Notes: a model not told the origin generated them from the letters alone. 64,000 nt of DNA from Natronobiforma cellulositropha (GCF_025629245.1 NZ_JANZXN010000022.1:72664-136663), one strand, 5' to 3'; positions 9,241-17,812 are shown, counted from the stretch's first letter. Translations and numbers: made by a program.

Positions 9241-9627
9241 TCACCGACTCTTCCGCGCAGGCGGCTCCCGGCGGGCGACCTTCCCGAGCAGGTCGCGGTT
9301 GTCCGCGAGGGTCCGGTAGAGCGACTCACGGACGCCCGCTCGAGCGGGGAGCAGGCGAAACGCCTCGGCCGGTAGGCGGGCGGGGGTGTCGACGCGGGTG
9401 AGGGCCTCCTCGATCGCTTCGCCACAGGAGTAGACGGCGTCGTCGGTCAGGAGGTGCGCGCAGTCGTCGTAGCCGTCGGGGAGACGTGCGAGCTGGTCGG
9501 GGCTGAGGTCGCTGAAGCCCACGAGGTCGAATTGCCCGCGTACGGCGGCGAATTCGGCACACCAGGTACAGAAGCCACAGTCGTCGTCGAACACCAGCCG
9601 CGGGGGGAAGGTCTCGCGAGGAGCCAT
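9241..9627 (-). CDS. DCC (DUF393) thiol-disulfide oxidoreductase family protein
   Basis: This 128-aa protein begins with the DCC-family signature: a beta strand then FDDDCGFCTWC, with the DxxCxxC cysteine pair near residues 16-19. Members resemble thioredoxin-fold oxidoreductases, but most have no known substrate. I placed the start at the ATG at 9625-9627, giving MAPRETFPPRLVFDDDC; the frame continues upstream but would run through a TATA-like GTTTATATACC (minus strand, ~9725-9735). It is convergent with the HepT gene, 33 bp away. Confidence 0.85.
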   Translation of the reverse strand: MAPRETFPPRLVFDDDCGFCTWCAEFAAVRGQFDLVGFSDLSPDQLARLPDGYDDCAHLLTDDAVYSCGEAIEEALTRVDTPARLPAEAFRLLPARAGVRESLYRTLADNRDLLGKVARREPPARKSR

Positions 9628-9788
9628 AGGGGGACCTACGTGCCCGCGGTGGAAAAGGTCAGCGCCGGGACCGGTTTCGCCCGGCCCGGGTGTCGCGAGC
9701 GCTCGGGCGGCTGGCGCTGCGGTGGTATATAAACTGAACGTCTCCGACCGCTGTCGTGTTCGGTCCACCGCCCTCCCTCCTCCCGATT

Positions 9789-9802
9789 TTAGGCTCGCCT
9801 AA
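9789..9802. promoter_or_regulatory. DtxR/IdeR/SirR-like iron-regulator box
   Basis: The sequence TTAGGCTCGCCTAA is a near-perfect inverted repeat (TTAGGC-TC-GCCTAA) matching the core of DtxR/IdeR-family operators, whose half-site is TTAGGC/T. It sits 76 bases before the ferredoxin start and just upstream of the TATA elements. Its position suggests metal-dependent control of the ferredoxin gene. Confidence 0.7.
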
Positions 9803-9823
9803 CTCTGAACGAACGGGTTCGCG

Positions 9824-10201
<378 letters not shown>

Positions 10202-10317
10202 TACGTCTCTCGTGACTGCGTACCGGTCCGACCGCGCACGTCTCGTGGTCGGATCCGGGAACAGCGTCACGACACACCGTCTGAGACACTCGTCACCGAC
10301 CCCCCGGCCGGTCCCCG

Positions 10318-10482
10318 TTACTCGGCGCGGTCGACGTCGACGCGCTCTTTCAGCGCCTCGAGACCGTCCGCCTCGGCGAGTTCCTGCAACCGCTCCCGGA
10401 AGTGGCTCTCACAGAGGCCGACCTTGACGCCTTCGGATTCGGCGGCGAAAGCTGCCTCCCGGTCGCAGTAGTGGCAGTTCAT
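10318..10482 (-). CDS. 54-aa zinc-finger microprotein
   Basis: The protein starts MNCHYCDREAAF and continues to GLCESHF, giving CxxC plus CxxxH, a probable single zinc site. The rest is a charged helix (RLQELAEADGLEALKERV). Similar small zinc-finger proteins are conserved in haloarchaea and several act as regulators, but no specific function can be assigned. Frame, codon use and the clean ATG support a real gene. Confidence 0.75.
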   Translation of the reverse strand: MNCHYCDREAAFAAESEGVKVGLCESHFRERLQELAEADGLEALKERVDVDRAE

Positions 10483-10541
10483 AGCGGTGCCTACGGACGG
10501 CGTGACATTGAACCCTCCGCTATCGACGCTCCGTTCCGGTA

Positions 10542-11318
10542 CTATTCGAGGAGACCGAGCCGCTGAAATTCCGCTCGGGTGAGCCCTGCCCGCCCGAGTC
10601 GCGTGCCGTGGGCGTCGCTGCCGCCGGTGATCTGGAGACCGTGCCGATCGATAGCACGCTCGAGCGGGGCCGTCTCGACCGTCCGCCCGTAGGGGTAGTG
10701 GTACTCGAGTGCGTCGAGGTCGGCGGTGAGTGCGAGCGCGGCTGCGGGGTCACGGTAGCGAAGCGGGTGGGCGAGTGAGACGAGCGTGCAAGCCCCCTTC
10801 AGGAGGGCGACGCCGCGCTCGAACGACGGAATCTCGCGCGGGACGTAACACGGACAGCCGTCACCGATCAGGTCGTCGAACGCATCCTGATAGTCGAGCG
10901 CCGTCTCGGGGTGGGCGGCGACCGCTCTGGCGACGTGCGGGCGGCCGACGCCGTCTTCGATGGCGAGGTCGAGGTCGATTCCCAGGCGGTCTTCGACGCG
11001 GTCGGCGATCGCCCGGCCGCGCTCGCGACGGTTGCGCTGGATTCGTCCACAGCAGCGCTCGAGTCCGGCCGTCGGGGAGACGCCGTGCCCCAGCAGGTCC
11101 ACCCGGGTGCCGTCGGCCGCCTCGACGCGGAGTTCGATGCCGGAGACGAGCGTCACGCCGTCGCGCTCGACGGTCGGTTCGGAGAAGGGCTGTAGCCGGT
11201 CGTGGTCGGTGATCGCGACGACTCGCACGCCCGCCTCGTGTGCGGCGGCGGGCACCGCCTCGAGGTCGAGCGTCCCGTCCGAGCGCGTAGTGTGGACGTG
11301 GAGGTCGGCGTAGGGCAT
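10542..11318 (-). CDS. PHP-domain metal-dependent phosphoesterase
   Basis: This 258-aa protein starts MPYADLHVHTTRSDGTL, the first PHP metal-binding motif (HxH). It continues with ITDHDRL, SGIELRVEAADGTRVDLLGHG, LAHPLRY and the late GGSDAHG. All the motifs expected for a trinuclear metal site are present. Characterised relatives hydrolyse 5'-nucleoside 3',5'-bisphosphates or short oligoribonucleotides. An AT-rich divergent promoter region of ~145 bp (TATA-like TATAT at ~11371-11377, read leftward) separates it from the next gene. Confidence 0.88.
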   Translation of the reverse strand: MPYADLHVHTTRSDGTLDLEAVPAAAHEAGVRVVAITDHDRLQPFSEPTVERDGVTLVSGIELRVEAADGTRVDLLGHGVSPTAGLERCCGRIQRNRRERGRAIADRVEDRLGIDLDLAIEDGVGRPHVARAVAAHPETALDYQDAFDDLIGDGCPCYVPREIPSFERGVALLKGACTLVSLAHPLRYRDPAAALALTADLDALEYHYPYGRTVETAPLERAIDRHGLQITGGSDAHGTRLGRAGLTRAEFQRLGLLE

Positions 11319-11431
11319 AGGACACTCGAGGCGTCGCTCGCGGAAAACGGTTCTCGAGACACTCTCCGAAATATAATGAATAGTAATGTGTATAATGTGT
11401 TCTGACGTCTGTGAATAGTTAATGGACAATG

Positions 11432-11439
11432 TTTATAAT
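11432..11439 (+). promoter_or_regulatory. TATA box of the DUF5789-like gene
   Basis: TTTATAAT lies 26 bases before the ATG at 11465, so the transcript should be leaderless or nearly so. It stands in an unusually AT-rich 80-bp divergent intergenic stretch. Confidence 0.65.
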
Positions 11440-11464
11440 GGTCTATAACATCCGTTCGGGTGTA

Positions 11465-11752
11465 ATGCAGTTCAAACGTACCGAGGCGCTCATCGAGGCG
11501 CACGAGTATCCAGTGACGACCGCGGAACTGATCGAGGCGTACGGCGACCGCTCGCTCGCCCTCCAGAACGGGACCGAGACGGTCGGCGACGTACTCGGCC
11601 GACTGGCCGGTGAGACGTTCGAATCCCCGGAGGAAGCGCGGTTCGCCCTCTACTCGGCGGTGAGCGACAAGGCGGTCGGCCGCGTCGGCTACAGCGACCG
11701 CGACCCGACGCCGCTCGGTAGTGTCTACGCCCCGGATACGCTCTCGTTCTGA
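11465..11752 (+). CDS. Small haloarchaeal protein (DUF5789/DUF2795-like)
   Basis: The protein has 95 aa, starting MQFKRTEALIEAHEYPVTTA. It resembles small haloarchaeal proteins in which a short helical YP-x-T-x-x-E-L module is followed by a VGDVLGRLAGETFESPEEA segment. No function is known. The ATG at 11465 fits the TATA box 26 bases upstream. The gene is convergent with the cupredoxin gene, with a T-rich terminator between them. Confidence 0.75.
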   Translation: MQFKRTEALIEAHEYPVTTAELIEAYGDRSLALQNGTETVGDVLGRLAGETFESPEEARFALYSAVSDKAVGRVGYSDRDPTPLGSVYAPDTLSF

Positions 11753-11763
11753 GCGTCCATCTG

Positions 11764-11769
11764 GTTTTT
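11764..11769. terminator. Oligo-T tract between convergent genes
   Basis: GGTTTTTTCG follows the DUF5789-like stop by 12 bases. Archaeal RNA polymerase terminates at T-tracts, and this is the only one in the 22-bp convergent gap. Confidence 0.5.
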
Positions 11770-11774
11770 TCGCT

Positions 11775-12677
11775 TCAGAACGGAAGCGCCTTGTTCGCCT
11801 CGTCGATCTCGTCCCAGGAGACGCGTCCCTGCCCGACGATCCGTTCGGGGTCGAGTGCGGGGTCTGCGAGGACGGTCAGCGCCGCCCCGACGGGGGGTCG
11901 CGGCTCCGGCGGGTCGTCAGTTTCGCCGGCATCATCCGCTCGTTCGTCTTCCGTCTCGTCTGTGTGCTCGTGTTCGTCCGTGTGTTCGTCATCGTGCCCG
12001 TGCTCGTCGGGTGTGGCTTCGGGTACCGGTGGCTCCGCCCCCGGCCCGGTCGCCTCACCGACGACGAGTCGGGCGACGTGGCCGAACAGTTCGTGTGGGC
12101 CACAGTGGACGTCGTAGACGCCAGGGGTCTCGAACGTGTAGAGCCAGTAGGCACCGGCGGGGAGTACGGGCGAGGAGAACGGTGGGACGCCGTCGGGGAC
12201 GCGCTGCTGAACGCCCTGGGCGGGGTGGTAGGCCGTCACCGAGTGGTGTGGTGTCGAGAGGGTGACCTGGACGGTCTCTCCGGGTTCGACGAACAGCCCC
12301 GTCGGCTCGAAGAAGAACTCCGGAACCTCCTCGCCCTCTCGCGGGACGGTGTTCGCCTGGATCTCGTGCTCGGGTTCGTCCGGTGGCTCGACCTCCGGTG
12401 AGAGCGCCGAGAAGCCGAAGACTGGGTGGACGTCCCGCCCCGAGCGGTCATCGGCACCGTCCGCCTCCAGCGGGCTATCGTGCTCGTCCCCTCCGTCCAT
12501 CCCGTTTTCGTCGTTCCCCTTCCCGTGTTTCGACTCGTCCCCGCCCGCGAGGACTGTGCCCGTGCCGAACGCGGTCACTACCGCCCCTGCTCCTACTACC
12601 TGTAACAGCCGCCGTCTGTCGACTCGAGCGGTCGGTACCGTCGACTCGCCGTCTGTCTGGATCTGTCGTTCACTCAT
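11775..12677 (-). CDS. Tat-exported cupredoxin (halocyanin/plastocyanin-like blue copper protein)
   Basis: This 300-aa protein has a Tat signal (RVDRRRLLQVVGAGAVV, residues ~19-35). A low-complexity His/Asp/Gly segment follows, then a cupredoxin domain (~105-206) with copper ligands in TPHHSVTAYH (His144 or His145) and HCGPHELFGH (Cys192, His195). The axial position, usually Met in C-x2-H-x4-M, is His200. A His/Asp-rich stretch (DEHGHDDEHTDEHEHTDE) then links to a C-terminal tail that may continue the fold. Such proteins carry electrons outside the cell membrane or take part in copper handling. TATA-like TATATACT and ACATTTATC elements lie upstream around 12704-12726. Confidence 0.87.
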   Translation of the reverse strand: MSERQIQTDGESTVPTARVDRRRLLQVVGAGAVVTAFGTGTVLAGGDESKHGKGNDENGMDGGDEHDSPLEADGADDRSGRDVHPVFGFSALSPEVEPPDEPEHEIQANTVPREGEEVPEFFFEPTGLFVEPGETVQVTLSTPHHSVTAYHPAQGVQQRVPDGVPPFSSPVLPAGAYWLYTFETPGVYDVHCGPHELFGHVARLVVGEATGPGAEPPVPEATPDEHGHDDEHTDEHEHTDETEDERADDAGETDDPPEPRPPVGAALTVLADPALDPERIVGQGRVSWDEIDEANKALPF

Positions 12678-12780
12678 CGCGTCTACTCACACACCTCTCT
12701 CGAGGATAAATGTATCATAGTATATACTTCATGACTGTCAAAATCTCCCGATCGGCTGGGTACCTGTTCAGTCGAACGTC

Positions 12781-13788
12781 TCAGTCGACGAACTCGAGCG
12801 CACTCGAGAGGTCGAGCGGCACCGATCCCTTCCGGTAACCTTCGACGTGGCCATCCGGCCGGGCGCGGTAGACGACGGCCGGGCGGTGGCGAACGTCGGG
12901 TTGTTCGCCGCGGACGGCCGCCCAGGAGTCGTCGGCGAAACTCGAGCAGTCGACGAACAGGACGGCACCGCCGCCGTGTTCTGCGAGCTGGCCGTTGGTC
13001 TTGGTCTCGGCGGTGTCGCGGACGGCGGCGACGGGACCGGCGGCGACGCGGTTCGCCGGTGGCTGGGGGCGGGTGACCTCCACCAGCACGTTCGTCCGCT
13101 CGTCGGTCGCCCGGTAGTCGAGTGAGTGTCCCGTGGTGACTTCGATCTCGGGGACGACGTCGTAGCCCGCCTCGACGAGGATCTTCGCCGCGATGAACTC
13201 TCCCATCGTGGCGCTCATCCGGACGCGGTCGACGTGGTTGCTGGTGCCGAGTTTCCCCGACATGACGTGTCGGTACTCGTCGAGCACGCCGGTAGCGAAG
13301 AACGACTCGAAAAAGCGCGTCGTCTCGCGACGGCCTGCGTCTGGAAAGCCAGCGGCGTGTTCTCTGAAGAAGCGCCGCGTCGAGTCGCGGCCGTCTTTCG
13401 ACATGAACACCGGCAGGAAGTACCACGAGATGTACGGATAGTCGGCGAGCCACGGCTCGCGTTCGTGCAGCGTCGCCAGCAGTTCACGCTGGGCCCAGCG
13501 CGCCACCGGGTAGGGCACCTCACGCCAGCCGAACTTGTCCGTTCGCCAGAGCGCTTGCGGGGTCTCGGTGTTGCCCATCCAGTAGGCCTCACCGTCACCG
13601 CGGGCGAACAGCGCGACGTCGCCGTTGGCCATCTCGAAGCGGTGCGTCTCCCAGGGTCCGGCGTTGGCGTACCACGGCGAGGCCTCTCGAGCGCCGATGT
13701 TGTCCTGTAACGATTTGAGGATCTGTCTGCGAACTCGCTGTTCGCTCCACGACTCGGGCGAGTATCGGAATCGAAGGGGCCGCGCCAC
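12781..13788 (-). CDS. Conserved haloarchaeal protein (DUF5784-like) with a possible nuclease-like core
   Basis: This 335-aa cytoplasmic protein is rich in aromatic residues in its first half (WYFLPVFMSKDG, RFFREHAAGF). Its C-terminal part reads SLDYRATDERTNVLVEVTRP and later AVLFVDCSSF. The D-x(10)-E-V-T pattern followed by a hydrophobic strand looks like a PD-(D/E)xK restriction-fold core in which the Lys is Thr, but this is inference. I recall the family as DUF5784; no function is established. It ends about 100 bp from the cupredoxin start and is divergent from the next gene. Confidence 0.7.
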   Translation of the reverse strand: MARPLRFRYSPESWSEQRVRRQILKSLQDNIGAREASPWYANAGPWETHRFEMANGDVALFARGDGEAYWMGNTETPQALWRTDKFGWREVPYPVARWAQRELLATLHEREPWLADYPYISWYFLPVFMSKDGRDSTRRFFREHAAGFPDAGRRETTRFFESFFATGVLDEYRHVMSGKLGTSNHVDRVRMSATMGEFIAAKILVEAGYDVVPEIEVTTGHSLDYRATDERTNVLVEVTRPQPPANRVAAGPVAAVRDTAETKTNGQLAEHGGGAVLFVDCSSFADDSWAAVRGEQPDVRHRPAVVYRARPDGHVEGYRKGSVPLDLSSALEFVD

Positions 13789-13900
13789 GACCCTCCTAGG
13801 CGCTCGGTGGGCATACGTCTTCGCTTCTCAGCCTCGAGTCGAAGACGTGAACGACCGTTACATTGATATGCGCTAGCTCCCAAGTATGGTTGTACTTACC

Positions 13901-14074
13901 ATGTCAATGGGTGCCTATGACGAAGAAGAGCACGAGCGCCGAGAGCAACAGGCCTCGAAGGTCGACACGGACTTCGACGACGAGCGGACGATCTACGAAG
14001 GAACGATCGAGTACGACTCCGGCGACTCCGCTGAAGCGCTGTTGAACAAATTCGAAGAGATCAAATCGAGCTGA
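13901..14074 (+). CDS. Small haloarchaeal acidic protein (DUF5786-like)
   Basis: A 57-aa highly charged protein, MSMGAYDEEEHERREQQAS at the N-terminus and ending ALLNKFEEIKSS. This pattern is typical of a short conserved haloarchaeal family without known function. The ATG at 13901 is preferred; ATG at 13907 is also possible. It has no membrane segment or cysteine. Confidence 0.75.
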   Translation: MSMGAYDEEEHERREQQASKVDTDFDDERTIYEGTIEYDSGDSAEALLNKFEEIKSS

Positions 14075-14145
14075 CCGACCGATCGTCGTTCTGGTGGTAT
14101 TTACCTTCCAGCCACTGCTCTCCGCCGCGGCTCGTGGTCCACACG

Positions 14146-15045
14146 CTACTCGAGTCCATCCCACCCCGGCGTTGCCGGCGCACCGAGTCGCTCCTCGAGA
14201 GCGCTCGCCGCCACACTCGCCGCACTCGGCGCACGTCCGTCATCGGCCAGCCGCGTCCACCGCCGGAGTGCCCGCCCGGCCCAGGAGTCGCTCTCGAGCG
14301 CCTGCGCCGTCGCCGCCTCGTAGCGCTCGTGGGCGATGTCGAGCGTGCCTGGACTCGAGGCGGCGGCGACGGCGACGAACTCCGCGCGATCCGCACGCGT
14401 CAGCGCTCCCCGTGCGACGCGCTCGACCACTCCCGACAGCGTCTCTGGTCGGGGGTGGGTGAACACCTTCTGGCCGAGCGCCTGCGCGCCGAGTAAGAGT
14501 CCCTCGGTCTCGCCGGGGTCGGCGTCGACCAGCCGCTCGCCGCCGAACGCCGCCTCGACGCGCTCACACTCGGTCTCCTGCTCGAGCGCGAGGTTGTGCG
14601 CGGGATAGCCGCGACACTCGGCCGGATACAGGTCGTCGCCGTGGATCCGACACTGGAGCGTTTCCGGGTCGAGAAAGAGGCAGGTCGGGAGCCACGCGGG
14701 GTCCTCGACACCGACCGGTGCCACCGGCTTCGGCGGCTTTCTGAGACCGACGAAGAACGTGGGCTGCCCGGCGACGGCCGCCAGCCGGTGGCCGTCGACT
14801 TCGACGCTCCGGCCGTCGTCACTGTCGGCGTTCTCGGCGTCCCACAACCGCACCGTCAGCGCGTCACCGTAGCCCGCCTCGAGAAACGCCCGGATCTCCT
14901 CGCGCTCGAGCGCCACGAAGTCGTAGGTGTCGTCGAGCGGGACGTACGGACCACGGCGCTCGTGGCCCACGCGCTCGAGTGCCCCGTCGGCGAGCGCTCG
15001 CCAGTCGACACAGCAGCCAGCACACCCTGCACAGTTCACCTCCAT
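14146..15045 (-). CDS. YkgJ-type cysteine-cluster protein (putative metal chelating)
   Basis: This 299-aa protein opens with a dense cysteine cluster (MEVNCAGCAGCCVDW) and has a second cluster, CLFLDPETLQCRIHGDDLYP followed by AECRGYP. These eight or so cysteines match the YkgJ/UPF0153 family, thought to bind zinc or an iron-sulfur centre. The C-terminal 130 residues are helical and haloarchaeal in character. The start at 15045 puts the cluster at the very N-terminus, as in the family; the open frame further upstream is on the complement of the next gene. Confidence 0.82.
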   Translation of the reverse strand: MEVNCAGCAGCCVDWRALADGALERVGHERRGPYVPLDDTYDFVALEREEIRAFLEAGYGDALTVRLWDAENADSDDGRSVEVDGHRLAAVAGQPTFFVGLRKPPKPVAPVGVEDPAWLPTCLFLDPETLQCRIHGDDLYPAECRGYPAHNLALEQETECERVEAAFGGERLVDADPGETEGLLLGAQALGQKVFTHPRPETLSGVVERVARGALTRADRAEFVAVAAASSPGTLDIAHERYEAATAQALESDSWAGRALRRWTRLADDGRAPSAASVAASALEERLGAPATPGWDGLE

Positions 15046-15124
15046 AGATGGGGTGAGGGCCGCCGAGACCAAAACACTCCTGCCGGACCGAACGCCTTTG
15101 GCGTTCCGGGTCCCACACCAGCGC

Positions 15125-15349
15125 ATGGCATCGGACCCCTGTGACGGCTGTGGCCGCCCTGTGAAGATTCCCGGCGGCATCGCGAACGTCTGGACCTTCG
15201 CCGACCACCGGGGCACCGGCATGACCCTCGAGTTCGAGGACGGCTCGAGTCACCTGCTCTGTTATCCGTGCATCGAGGCGCTCCCGGAGGATCCGACCGA
15301 CGAAGACGTCGCCGCACTCGAAGATCCGGGCGACCGTGAGGAGGAGTGA
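15125..15349 (+). CDS. 74-aa zinc-ribbon-like protein
   Basis: The protein starts MASDPCDGCGRPVKIPGG and has a second pair in LLCYPCIEALP, giving CxxC...CxxC, so one zinc ion is likely bound. The tail is acidic (DPTDEDVAALEDPGDREEE). It is probably a small conserved haloarchaeal protein; no function can be given. It is divergent from the YkgJ-type gene, with 79 bp between starts. Confidence 0.72.
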   Translation: MASDPCDGCGRPVKIPGGIANVWTFADHRGTGMTLEFEDGSSHLLCYPCIEALPEDPTDEDVAALEDPGDREEE

Positions 15350-15425
15350 CGGCGCCTGAGGGTGGACATCGGCGCTGGAGGAGAGGAATCGAACGTGGGG
15401 CGAGGAGGGAACCGCCAGCGTAGAG

Positions 15426-15515
15426 CGGAAGGGGTGGGATTCGAACGCCACGAGGCCGTGTGGCCTCCGCGGTGCCAGAGGCACCCCGGTGCTCTCTCCG
15501 CTGAGCGACCCTTCC
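15426..15515 (-). tRNA. tRNA-like element with long variable arm, isotype undetermined (possible pseudo-tRNA)
   Basis: Read on the minus strand the 90-nt segment has a perfect 7-bp acceptor stem (GGAAGGG/CCCTTCC), a D-arm GCTC-AGCGGAGA-GAGC with the conserved A14, G18G19 and A21, a variable-arm-like hairpin GAGGCC-ACAC-GGCCTC, and a T-loop TTCGAAT. The unpaired 3' base is G, as in tRNA-Ser. Irregular points: the anticodon hairpin reads GGTG-CCTCTGG-CACC with C instead of U33, and the T-stem pairs only if one C is bulged. No CCA is encoded. It lies in the 314-bp gap 15350-15663, which otherwise holds a small hairpin (GCCGCCGTAGGCGGC, ~15562-15576) and no gene. Confidence 0.5.
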
Positions 15516-15663
15516 GTATCTCGTCTGTCGGCCGCACTCGGAATAGTAATCGGGGACCTACCGCCGCCGTAGGCGGCGATTTCACCGGATCGATCGTCAC
15601 AGTCCCTTCGCTCGAGGCGAGACTCCGGTGGCTTTAGGGTCTCCCCGCACACCCTCTCGAACG

Positions 15664-17496
15664 GTGCATCCAGAGCGGATCTTCGAGGCGTTTCCCGCCC
15701 CCAGCTACCGCGGTGCCCAGGAGAAAGCCTTAGGCGACATCCGGGACGCCTTCGCCGCGGGCAACGACGTGGTGCTCGTCCGCGCGCCGACCGGGAGTGG
15801 AAAGTCGCTGCTCGCCCGCGCCATCGCGGGCTGTGCCCGCCGGGCCGACGACGCCGAGCCGAGCCAGCCCGTCGACGCCTACTACACGACGCCACAGGTC
15901 TCGCAGCTCGACGACGTGGCGGGCGATTCCCTCCTCGCTGACCTCTCGATTATTCGCGGGAAGTCGAACTACACCTGCATCCTCCCCGGCGAACTCGACA
16001 CGCCGGTCAACCAGGCCCCCTGCGTCAGAGAGCGCGGCTACGACTGCGCCGTCAAACACCGCTGTCCGTACTTCTCGGATCGGGCGATCGCGTCGAACCG
16101 GCGCATCGCCGCGATGACGCTCGCCTACTTCATGCAGACCGCTGGCAGCGACGTCTTTCGCACGCGCGACGTGGTCGTCATCGACGAGGCCCACGGCCTC
16201 GCCGAGTGGGCCGAGATGTACGCGACCATCCAACTCGGCCCGCGGACCGTCCCCTTCTGGGACGACCTGCGCGTCCCGCAGGTCGACGGGGTCGAACGCG
16301 CCGCCCGCTACGCCGAGAACCTCGCGGGCACCTGCAAGCGCCGCAAGGACGACCTCCTCGCCGAGGACCACCTCTCGGCGAGCGAGGTGCGCGAACGCGA
16401 CCGCCTCCAGGAACTCATCGGCGAACTCGAGTGGTTCGTCTCCGACTACCGCAACCCCGACAGTCCGACGACGTGGCTGGTCGACCAGACGGAGGTGGCC
16501 GAGGCAGACGCCGACGAGGAGACGGGCGGCCCGCTCACGATCAAGCCGATGAACCCCGAGCGCTACCTCCACCACACCGTCTGGGACAGAGGCGAGAAAT
16601 TCGCCCTGCTCTCGGCGACCATCCTCAACAAGGACGCCTTCTGTCGCCACGTCGGTCTCGACCCCTCGCGGGTCGCCCTCGTCGACGTTCCCCACACCTT
16701 CCCCGTCGAGAACCGCCCGCTCTACGACGTGACCCAGGGGAAGATGACCTTCGAGGAGCGAGCGGAGACCCTCCCGAAGGTCGCCCGGACCATCGTCCGC
16801 ATCATGCAACACCACCCCGACGAGAAGGGGCTGGTCCACGCTCACTCCTACGCGATTCAGGAGCGCCTCGCCGACCTGCTGGCCGACTTCGGCGTCGGCG
16901 AGCGCGTCCGCGCCCACACACGCGACGGCCGCGACGCCGACCTCGAGGCGTGGAAAGCCTCCCCGGACCCCGACGTCTTCCTCTCGGTGAAGATGGAGGA
17001 GGCGCTCGACCTCAACGGCGACCTCGCGCGCTGGCAGGTCCTCTGTAAAGCGCCCTTCCTCAACACGAGCGACTCGAGAGTCGCCCACCGACTCGAGGAG
17101 GGCCAGTGGGCGTGGTACTACCGGGCGGCACTGCGCACCGTCATCCAGGCCTGCGGCCGGGTCGTCCGCGCTCCCGACGACTACGGGGCGACCTACATCG
17201 CCGACGCGAGCCTCCTCGACCTCTTCGAGCGCGCGCGCACCGATATGCCCGACTGGTTCGCCGTCCAGGTCGACCGGATGAGCGACCCCGACCTCCCCGC
17301 CTTCCAGCCGCGAGCGGCGCTCGCGACGGGGTCGGCAGGCGGCCCTGGCGTTGCCTCGGGTGCGGACGGGACGGGCCACGGGAGCGAGGGTGGCCGCTCG
17401 AGCGAGGGAGATGGCTACTCGCGGACTCGACGCCGACGCTCGCGGCGCCCCGGCCGCTCGAGTCCGTTGGCGGACGTCTGGGATACAGACGGTTAG
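15664..17496 (+). CDS. XPD/DinG-type superfamily 2 ATP-dependent DNA helicase
   Basis: This 610-aa helicase has Walker A (VRAPTGSGKSLLA), a DEAH box (VVVIDEAHGLAEW), motif III (ALLSATI) and a C-terminal motif VI region (IQACGRVVRAPDD). Four cysteines between motifs Ia and II (YTCILPG, APCVRERGYDCAVKHRCPYF) match the 4Fe-4S domain of XPD/Rad3/DinG helicases. Such enzymes unwind DNA 5' to 3' in repair. The C-terminal 80 residues are a low-complexity Gly/Ser/Arg tail. The GTG at 15664 is chosen because GGCTTTAGGG lies about 25 bases upstream; a GTG at 15628 precedes that element. Its stop overlaps the convergent microprotein gene. Confidence 0.9.
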   Translation: MHPERIFEAFPAPSYRGAQEKALGDIRDAFAAGNDVVLVRAPTGSGKSLLARAIAGCARRADDAEPSQPVDAYYTTPQVSQLDDVAGDSLLADLSIIRGKSNYTCILPGELDTPVNQAPCVRERGYDCAVKHRCPYFSDRAIASNRRIAAMTLAYFMQTAGSDVFRTRDVVVIDEAHGLAEWAEMYATIQLGPRTVPFWDDLRVPQVDGVERAARYAENLAGTCKRRKDDLLAEDHLSASEVRERDRLQELIGELEWFVSDYRNPDSPTTWLVDQTEVAEADADEETGGPLTIKPMNPERYLHHTVWDRGEKFALLSATILNKDAFCRHVGLDPSRVALVDVPHTFPVENRPLYDVTQGKMTFEERAETLPKVARTIVRIMQHHPDEKGLVHAHSYAIQERLADLLADFGVGERVRAHTRDGRDADLEAWKASPDPDVFLSVKMEEALDLNGDLARWQVLCKAPFLNTSDSRVAHRLEEGQWAWYYRAALRTVIQACGRVVRAPDDYGATYIADASLLDLFERARTDMPDWFAVQVDRMSDPDLPAFQPRAALATGSAGGPGVASGADGTGHGSEGGRSSEGDGYSRTRRRRSRRPGRSSPLADVWDTDG

Positions 17497-17579
17497 AAGA
17501 GACTCGCGCCGACCATCGCGACCAGCGAGGTGATCATGAGGATGGTGAACAACAGCGCGAGAATCTGGTTTCGATCCAT
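17493..17579 (-). CDS. 28-aa single-pass membrane microprotein
   Basis: A short ORF reads MDRNQILALLFTILMITSL followed by VAMVGASLF. The charged N-terminus and one hydrophobic span of about 20 residues suggest a membrane-anchored microprotein. Its stop codon overlaps the helicase stop by four bases (convergent). I believe similar peptides are conserved downstream of helicases or alone in haloarchaea, but this needs a tblastn search. Confidence 0.6.
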   Translation of the reverse strand: MDRNQILALLFTILMITSLVAMVGASLF

Positions 17580-17764
17580 TTGCTCACCCGTTGGACCGGC
17601 GGGATAATGAATCTCACGACCGCTCACGGAGAGCGGGTACTCGAGAGTTCGTTTGGCTCGTGGTATTTGTCCCGTCTGACAGACACTCGGTGAGAACCAA
17701 TACTCGTTCTGTAATGTCAGTATGATTCTGAACGGCCCCGGAGCCTACTCACTACTGCCCGATC

Positions 17765-17778
17765 ATATATTATATAAT
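17765..17778 (+). promoter_or_regulatory. TATA element of the AT-rich island operon
   Basis: ATATATTATATAAT lies 35-48 bases before the ATG at 17813, in the most AT-rich stretch of the left half of the window. It probably drives the three-gene island 17813-19231. Confidence 0.55.
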
Positions 17779-17812
17779 CTACAAACTCTAAAAATGTATA
17801 TTAGAAATCACT

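Noticed and set aside
15361-15425. Second partial tRNA from GAATCGAAC
   Set aside because: Only a T-loop-like 9-mer is recognisable, with no matching stems.
15730-17379. 549-codon minus-strand frame opposite the helicase
   Set aside because: The helicase has complete motifs on the plus strand; the antisense frame has no recognisable domain.
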